Shown piece by piece: positions 58,285-64,000 of a stretch of 64,000 nt of DNA. Position 1 is the first letter of the stretch. Each line of letters starts with the position of its first letter. The notes below the pieces were generated by a model. That model did no database searches, was not told the DNA's origin, and worked only from the letters and a program-made list of their open reading frames with translations. The DNA is from Flaveria trinervia (Eukaryota > Streptophyta > Magnoliopsida > Asterales > Asteraceae). Position numbers and translations under genes: made by a program. The stretch lies in the NCBI GenBank assembly GCA_025506515.1, contig CM046451.1, forward strand, positions 74,358,599 to 74,422,598, read 5' to 3'.

Positions 58285-58425
58285 TGAGTTTTTGATCATC
58301 TCAAACATGATCATTTTAACCAATTTAGTCACCTCAGACATGACTCTTTTAAACACTTTGTCACCTCAGACGTGACTGCTTTAAAATTGAAAATTCATGT
58401 GGTCATCTCAGACATGACCCTTTTA
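58285..58425. repeat. Four-fold GTCA-CCTCAGACA-TGAC repeat
   Basis: Units spaced about 36-42 bases, each with inverted arms GTCA/TGAC (first unit GATCA/TGATC) and followed by CTTTTAA-like sequence. It is not part of the CAGTCG cluster. Confidence 0.85.
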
Positions 58426-59680
58426 GTGAGTTGATGCCTTATCGATTTTAATGATGTAGTCCGGCAAACAAACAAAAGTAAAGGACTAAATGAATAAAAA
58501 AACTAAACTAACGTACAAAATATAAAAACTTGTTTTTGGCTTTTTGTGAGGGATAAATCCTAAGATGGACGTCTACGGGATTTGGTTCCGGAATAGGCAG
58601 CTTCAACTTAGATTGACCACACCTGGACCAATTCAATTTTGGAATCATACAGGCAAGTCAAATCATTTGGGACTTGTTATCAAAATCTTTTGATGCTCTA
58701 TTCTTGGTTTTCATCCAGAGTCGTTAGCAACTTTTAGGAAATCATACTAGAACTATTAGATTACCACATTGATTTGAACTTTCAAGAATTGCAGCCACAA
58801 TGATTGTCAATATGTTTGTCCTCTTAAATCCATACACAGACTTTTGACACAGACTGGTGATAAATTTAGGTTTAATTATTTCAACTAACATTTGTGGATC
58901 CCACACTTATCTGGTAATCAACATTCCTCAGGAGCTTTTGAGCGGTGTACGGGTATTTTTACAAGAAGAGACTAATCTTAGAGCTTTCAAAGAGAAGCCA
59001 ATTCTCAGGTCAGTGCCATCGCAAAGCAGAGAGGCGGCAAACAACAATGAATTCTAGAATATCTAGGTTGTGCTTATCCTTAGGTCAGTGCCATCGCACA
59101 GCAGAGAGGCACACAACCTATCTCCTTATTAGAGCAACTTAATTTTATTTTGCACAAAATGCACCAACAACATAAGTCATTAGCTTGATAGCATTTTTCT
59201 TTCATTTTTTCGTGCTTTGCTCTATTTATGGTCATCCGCACACATTTGTGGCGTTTACATGCTCATTACCCCTTATTGGAATATTGTTGATTGTGTTAAC
59301 CAGTGATAAGATGGAAGCCCATTGTCAGTTGAACAACTTAGTTTGATCTTGAGATCACCAGTTAGGTCTAATCATCTATTGTGTTGAATCTACCGACATA
59401 TCAATTGTGATCTAGCAACCTCTAGGTCTACTCTCGTTGTGTTACTTAGGAGTTACCAGTTTTTCTATCATCTTCCCTTTTTATATTGCTTAGACTACAC
59501 AGACTTATACTTTGAATTTTTTCATCATTTCTGAATTATATTTTAAAGTCCCTCTTGATTTGTTCCTGTGTACTATCATATTCCAAAGGGATGAATCGAT
59601 ATCACAGATACGATCTACCTTATATCAGCTTTCCACTCCTTCTCCCTCATCTTTTTTTTTGGATAATGTTACTTGCTGAC

Positions 59681-59697
59681 TTATTCTCCCCCTAAAA
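59681..59697 (-). other. F internal polypurine tract 1
   Basis: In minus sense TTTTAGGGGGAGAATAA, after pol and before the spacer. Its form is that of a retroelement PPT, but no LTR follows. H has the same arrangement at 24841-24855. Confidence 0.7.
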
Positions 59698-60365
59698 TAC
59701 TAACATCATAACTGGTTTAATTATTTTAGGATTTTAATAAACAGCAGAATAACATGAGTTTAATTTTAAACAGACTAAATTAGCCAAATAAAATAAAAAA
59801 AATGAAAAATTAACTAAGCTACACCGAACTACACATGATCATCATCAGGAATAACCTCACTTTTCTTTTTAACGCCGTTGACCTCCAGCAAATATTGAAA
59901 ATGTGGTTTAATACCGATATGTTTGGTATTTAATTTTTACCACATCAATGATGTTCTTTTCAAAACAATCTCTTATGAAATGGTATTTAATACCGATATG
60001 TTTGCAGCAGAGTTATCCATACAAATAGGAGTAGAAGAGAACTTTAAACCATAATCCCGCATTTGCTGTTGAATCCAGATGATTTATGAATAGCAACTTG
60101 CAGCAGCAACGTATTCGGCTTCACAGGTTTACAATGCAACCGATGTCTGCTTCTTACACTGCCAGGTAATTAATCTTCTCCCAAAGAATTGACACCCTGC
60201 TTATGTAGACTTGTAATTCATCTTGCAGCCCCCGTAATCCGAGTCACTATACGTCGTGAGTTCAAAGTCATCATCATGAGGATACCACAACCCAAGTGTG
60301 GGTGTACCCTTCACATAACGAAATATCCTCTTGACCCTGATTAGATGGTTGACCTTAGGCTTAGC
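59698..60365 (-). pseudogene. F RNase H
   Basis: On the minus strand RIFRYVKGTPTLGLWYPHDD, then SDSDYGGCKMNYKST, then a stop, then CEAEYVAAASCYS with a second stop, then IIWIQQQMRDYG. The copia RH signature is present but broken by at least three stops. 59840-59700 is the 3' untranslated end of pol. Confidence 0.82.
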
Positions 60366-61268
60366 CTAATATCTAGAACATAAACATGTAGCATACATGA
60401 AATCAGGTCTTGAGGCAGTGAGATACATGAGGGATCCAATCATTCCTCGGTACATTGTGGCATCTACAAGATCTCCGTTTTCATCAGGTGCTATATCGTG
60501 ATTCGTAGCAAGTGGAGTTCCAGCAGAAGAAGCATTCTCCATGTCAAAACGACTGAGAATGTCTCCTACATACTTGGTCTGATGTAGAAATATCCCATTT
60601 GGAGTCTGATCCACCTGTAACGCAAGAAAGAACTTCATCTCCCCCATAGCACTCATCTCAAATTCTTTCTTCATAACTGCTTTAAACTCTTTGCATAACT
60701 CTACGTTCTTTGAACCGAAGATTATGTCATCGACATAGATCTGTACGAGCAGTAGATCGCCATCCTTTTCTTTGATGAACAGTGTGCAGTCAATAACTCC
60801 CCTGCGAAAGCTGTGTTTCATAAGATGAGTCAAGAGTTTCTCATACCAGGCTCTTGGAGCTTGATGAAGCCCGTATAAAGCCTTGTCGAGTTTGTAAACT
60901 CTATCCCAATAGTAAGGATCTTCAAATCCCTTGGGTTGACCGACATAGACTGTTTCTCTGATTTCCCCATGAAGGAATGCACTCTTTACATCTAATTGGT
61001 AGACTTTAATCTTCATGTACGATGCATAGGCCAGGAAGATGCGAATGGCTTCCATCCATGCCACGGGTGCAAACACTTCATTGTAGTCAATTCCCTCGAC
61101 TTGGTGAAATCCTTGAACCACCAATGGATCCTTGTTCCTCATAATGACTCCTTGGTCATCCTTCTTGCATTTTAAGACCCATTTGGTGCCAATGACCTTA
61201 GCACCTTTAGGTCTATCAACCAGAGTCCATACACCTAACTTCTTGAACTGAAGAAGTTCTTCTTGCAT
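60366..61268 (-). CDS. F copia reverse transcriptase, open over 300 codons
   Basis: Blocks: GTKWVLKCKKDDQGVIMRNK, VQGFHQVEGIDYNEVFAPVA, KVYQLDVKSAFLHGEIRETV, ALYGLHQAPRAWYEKLLTHL and the catalytic LLVQIYVDDIIFGSKN. It ends at IGSLMYLTASRPDF, leading into RH. The consensus VARLEAIR reads VAWMEAIR, so the copy is slightly drifted. It is the best-preserved RT in the window. Confidence 0.9.
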   Translation of the reverse strand: MQEELLQFKKLGVWTLVDRPKGAKVIGTKWVLKCKKDDQGVIMRNKDPLVVQGFHQVEGIDYNEVFAPVAWMEAIRIFLAYASYMKIKVYQLDVKSAFLHGEIRETVYVGQPKGFEDPYYWDRVYKLDKALYGLHQAPRAWYEKLLTHLMKHSFRRGVIDCTLFIKEKDGDLLLVQIYVDDIIFGSKNVELCKEFKAVMKKEFEMSAMGEMKFFLALQVDQTPNGIFLHQTKYVGDILSRFDMENASSAGTPLATNHDIAPDENGDLVDATMYRGMIGSLMYLTASRPDFMYATCLCSRY

Positions 61269-61770
61269 GGCAGTAACCCATGCCTCATCATTTAGTGCAT
61301 CACTGACGTATTTTGGCTCAAACTACGAGACAAAACACCGATAAGCACCATCATGAATATATCCCTTTTCCATAACGGAGGCGTAATCAGCTGACTATAG
61401 CTGATTTCGGGTTTGTACTCCTGATCTGACATCCCCAATGACATTGTCTAGGGGATGATAGATGTTTAGTCGTGATCCTGGAGTAGTAGGAACAACTACC
61501 TCAGAGCCAAGATTATGAGCATTTGGTTCTGCATCTGAGGTGGTTGGAGTTTAAGGCTCCGAAGTCGAAGGTGCATCACAGGTAGATGCTTGTGGACTTT
61601 CAGGAACTGGAACTTGTTCCTCTTGATTGTGCTGGTCATCTTCTTCAGCTTCATCTTCAGAGGAGGAGTCACTGTCGTCGACTACTCCCCCTGACTGAGT
61701 AGATGATCCTCTCAGTGAGCTTGATGTTGGTGTATTCAAGATATGATACATCATCCGTGTAGCTAACTCG
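61269..61770 (-). pseudogene. F INT-RT linker, acidic
   Basis: 61853-61551 reads a Ser/Thr/Asp/Glu-rich linker (DDSDSSSEDEAEEDDQ) between integrase and RT, which is normal for this lineage. A stop and frameshifts occur at 61551 and 61326. Confidence 0.75.
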
Positions 61771-62640
61771 TCATCCGAGGGAGAGAGAGATGTTGAAGGA
61801 CTTGAAGAATCCTTTGCCAGTAGGTGGTGTGGTATATCGCTGAACGTCAACATTACACCACACTTCTACTAGACCCGTTGAGTTGTTGTAAACCCTCTTG
61901 TTCGGAATGTTGTATCCTAGAAAGATTCCTTCATCCACCTTCTCGCTGAATTTACCTTCTTGTGTTTTCTTCAGAAGTGTGCACGGCGCGCCAAATGGTT
62001 CGAGATACTCCAAATTCGGTTTGCGTCTTTGTAGTAGCTCGTAACATATCTTTCTGTGTCGCTTGACAATCAGAACTCGGTTTAGTGTATAACATGCATT
62101 AGCAACTGCCTCATTCCAAAATTGGATAGGCAGTTTCGAGTCTGCCAGCATAGTCCGTGTTGTCTCAATCAAGCTTCTGTTCTTTCTCTCAGCAACGCCA
62201 TTCATCTGAGGCGTGTAGGAAGAAGTGAATTGATGTACAATTCCCTTTTCCTTGCAGTAAGCCTCCATCCACTAGTTCTTGAATTCTGTCCCATTGTCTG
62301 AGCATACTTGTCTAACCTTCAGCTTGTAGAGAGATTCCAGTGTGGTTACTAACTCCTTGAAAGACTCAAATGTTTCTGATTTGGACTTCAGAAACATTAC
62401 CCAAGAGAACCTTGAGTAGTCATCAGTAACCACAAAACAGTACAAGTCGCCTACTATACTCTTTGTACTAACTGGACCAAACAGATCCATGTGAAGAAGT
62501 TCAAGAGGAAGTTCTATTGAATGAATTTTCTTTTCCTTATGAGACTTCTTCGTCTGTTTGCCTTTCTTGCAAGCTACACAAAAATCAGGAAGCTGGAAGT
62601 TCATGACATTAACTCCTCTTACTAGATCCTTCTGAATCAA
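61771..62640 (-). pseudogene. F integrase with a single amber
   Basis: 62640-62272 has the zinc part (FCVACKKGKQTKKSH), the first Asp (LLHMDLFGPVSTKS) and the second Asp (VRQVCSDNGTEFKN). TAG follows, then WMEAYCKEKGIVHQF… and the Glu in NGVAERKNRSLIETT (62268-61771). The triad is complete and only one codon interrupts it. The remainder has the FGAPCTLLKK and IFLGYNIPNKR blocks. Confidence 0.87.
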
Positions 62641-64000
62641 GTGATTCCTCTTTCTTTGACTAATGTGTCCCGTTCTCCTATGCTAGGAAATGGAATCCTT
62701 CTCAGTAGCTTTAGATAGAAAACACTGAACCTCCTGATCCGTTGTAGCAGCTGTTGACAAATCCAAAACATAAAGGTCTTTATATCTTGAAGCAGTCATC
62801 AAAACTTGGTCTTCTGGATCACGTAATCTTTCTTGAGCACGTAACACTTCTTGTTGTCGAAGATGACTTTAAATCCCTTATCGCAGATTGGGAAACAGAA
62901 AGTAAGTTATTTTGGAGTTGTTGAACATAGTTCACCTTATCAAACTTAACTTTCTGATTTTCCACTTCTCCCTAAGCTGTGATATATCCTCCCTTGTTTC
63001 CAGCAAACGAAACATGCCCTCCTTTTATTTTCTTGATGTTAGATAAAAGAGCCTTGTTTCCTGTCATGTGCCTGGATGCTCCGCTGTCTACAATCCACGT
63101 GTTAATTTCAGCACTGTATCGAGCACCCTGCACATACAATGTAAAGGATTAGTTTAGGTTAGGAACCCAAGCCTTTCTGGCTTGGGTTTCCTAGAGGCAT
63201 CACACATCATAAATTCAACCCATTGACCCTTAGAGGGTGAGGGTAGCCTAGGTTCCTTCTTGTCATCACCATCAGACACAGAGGTTGACTTCTCTTTCCA
63301 TAAGCCAGATTTGTGCAATGCCTGTTTGTGATACACAGTCGACTGGCTAACAGGTTGAACTTTATGTGCACTAGTTCTTCTAGGTGGAGTTAAAGAACTC
63401 CTCTTAGAAGACCTAGGTTTTGAGTCCTGAAGTTCAATCTTTTTCCTAGGTGTCTGATAATAAAGACAATAGGAAGCAATGTGTCCACATTCTCCATAGT
63501 TGTAGCATGATCTGCTATCAACTTTATGATTAAACTTTCTTTGTGGAGAGGTGTGTGACACTCTAGTAACATCACTTACTTTAGATTTTGACTCTGGCTC
63601 TTTTGATGTTTTTTCTTGTTTAAGAGAGTTAACTGTTTTAACATGTTTAATATCTTTTTCCTTTTGGTTAACTGGTTTTTGACTATTTGAAGTCCTTTTA
63701 GGTTCTGATTTGACTCTGTTTGACCCTGAATTTAAGTTAACCTTTTCAAACTCGTTTTCCAGATTAACACAAGGCAATTTACCCTTTGCCTTTGAAGTGA
63801 CCTCCTTTTGTTTGTTTCCAGATTCAATGGTTGAACATGAGGAATCTGGATCACTAACAAGAGGAGTTGACACCACATGATCCTTGATGGGATTGTCATT
63901 TACAGGTCTACTCTTAGTGTTCATCAAGGTCTCAGGTGGTGGTGAAACCACTTTGTAACCCAAACCCTCCCCATTGTTTCTTTCTCTCACTAAGTGTTGG
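62641..64000 (-). pseudogene. F gag end and protease (partial at window edge)
   Basis: 63990-63154 reads a Lys/Ser-rich gag tail with one knuckle, CYNYGECGHIASYC, where the second Cys of CCHC is Tyr. 63120-62650 holds protease and pre-integrase sequence in broken frames (the region of RYSAEINTWIVDSGASRH by position, read from the minus strand near 63060-63120). The gag start lies beyond 64000. The knuckle change may impair RNA binding. Confidence 0.75.

Larger units (their letters stand above)
57189..59680 (-). other. F spacer between pol and aux ORF
   Basis: About 2.5 kb without a convincing ORF. It contains the CAGTCG/CGACTG repeat cluster (57285-58210), a four-fold GTCA…TGAC repeat (58285-58425) and a direct repeat AGGTCAGTGCCATCGCA (59006 and 59083). 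Its place and repeat content suggest control sequence for aux expression; this is inference. Confidence 0.65.
52988..64000 (-). mobile_element. SIRE-like copia element F, 5' end outside window
   Basis: Minus-strand copia. In element sense: gag (from beyond 64000), PR, INT, RT, RH, PPT-like 1, repeat-rich spacer, aux ORF, PPT 2, 3' LTR. At least 11 kb is visible. It is inserted into the leader of C3 at AATCC. RT is open and the integrase has one visible amber, so F is among the younger elements here. Confidence 0.88.

Noticed and set aside
1..64000. Any endogenous pararetrovirus or other virus copy
   Set aside because: All polymerase fragments have copia or gypsy gene order with LTRs; no movement-protein or coat-protein-type pararetroviral features were seen.

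Overview
The window reads as nuclear DNA of a flowering plant. It is one dense stack of nested and broken LTR retrotransposons, and I find no host protein gene, rRNA gene or functional tRNA gene. Every coding similarity I recognise is retroelement gag, protease (PR), integrase (INT), reverse transcriptase (RT) or RNase H (RH), plus one extra retroelement ORF (called aux here). From memory, aux resembles 3' ORFs of SIRE-like elements in Asteraceae (Tanacetum, lettuce and sunflower relatives). An Asteraceae source is therefore my best guess, but it is unproven.

Elements are given letters. Gypsy B (+): LTR, gag, PR and RT at 1-2869 and 11216-12350, split by copia C1 (-) at 2870-11215 with target duplication GGGAA. 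C1 holds a 100-N gap and a fragment of another copia, I (3746-5560). Copia C2 (-) is a leader plus LTR at 12351-14516. J (-) is a 3' LTR with the end of an aux ORF (14517-15178). G (+) is an aux fragment with 3' LTR (15179-18253). A K-type gypsy LTR piece follows (18254-19093). Copia H (-) has aux at 19094-20455 and 23192-23361, a control-like spacer, and RT/RH at 25803-27290. Its aux ORF is split by D (20456-23191, duplication CATTC). P (27295-28162) is LTR-like.

Gypsy E1 (-) lies at 28163-30030 and 39703-40605 and is split by E2 (+), a related gypsy, at 30031-39702 (duplication GTTGG). L is a solo gypsy LTR (41132-43085). N is an aux fragment (43086-44136). 44137-50327 is a tandem array of a compound K-LTR/M-LTR unit. 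C3 (-) is a truncated copia with readable gag to RT (50328-52987). F (-) is a large SIRE-like copia entering at 52988 and running off the right edge: LTR, PPT, aux, spacer, PPT, RH, RT, INT, gag.

The most unusual content is the aux ORF family and its setting. In F and H the order is pol, a first polypurine tract, a spacer full of short CG-rich repeats, then aux. In F a second polypurine tract and the LTR follow, and its spacer repeats are the same palindromes as in its LTR. This looks like a second, LTR-like control region for aux. The F aux ORF also carries a credible 146-nt intron. Other points: a precise in-frame 93-nt intron-like insert in gypsy B, family-specific short repeat clusters in the LTRs of most elements here, an amber codon shared by E1 and E2, and C1, whose LTRs are almost identical although its integrase and pol are dead.
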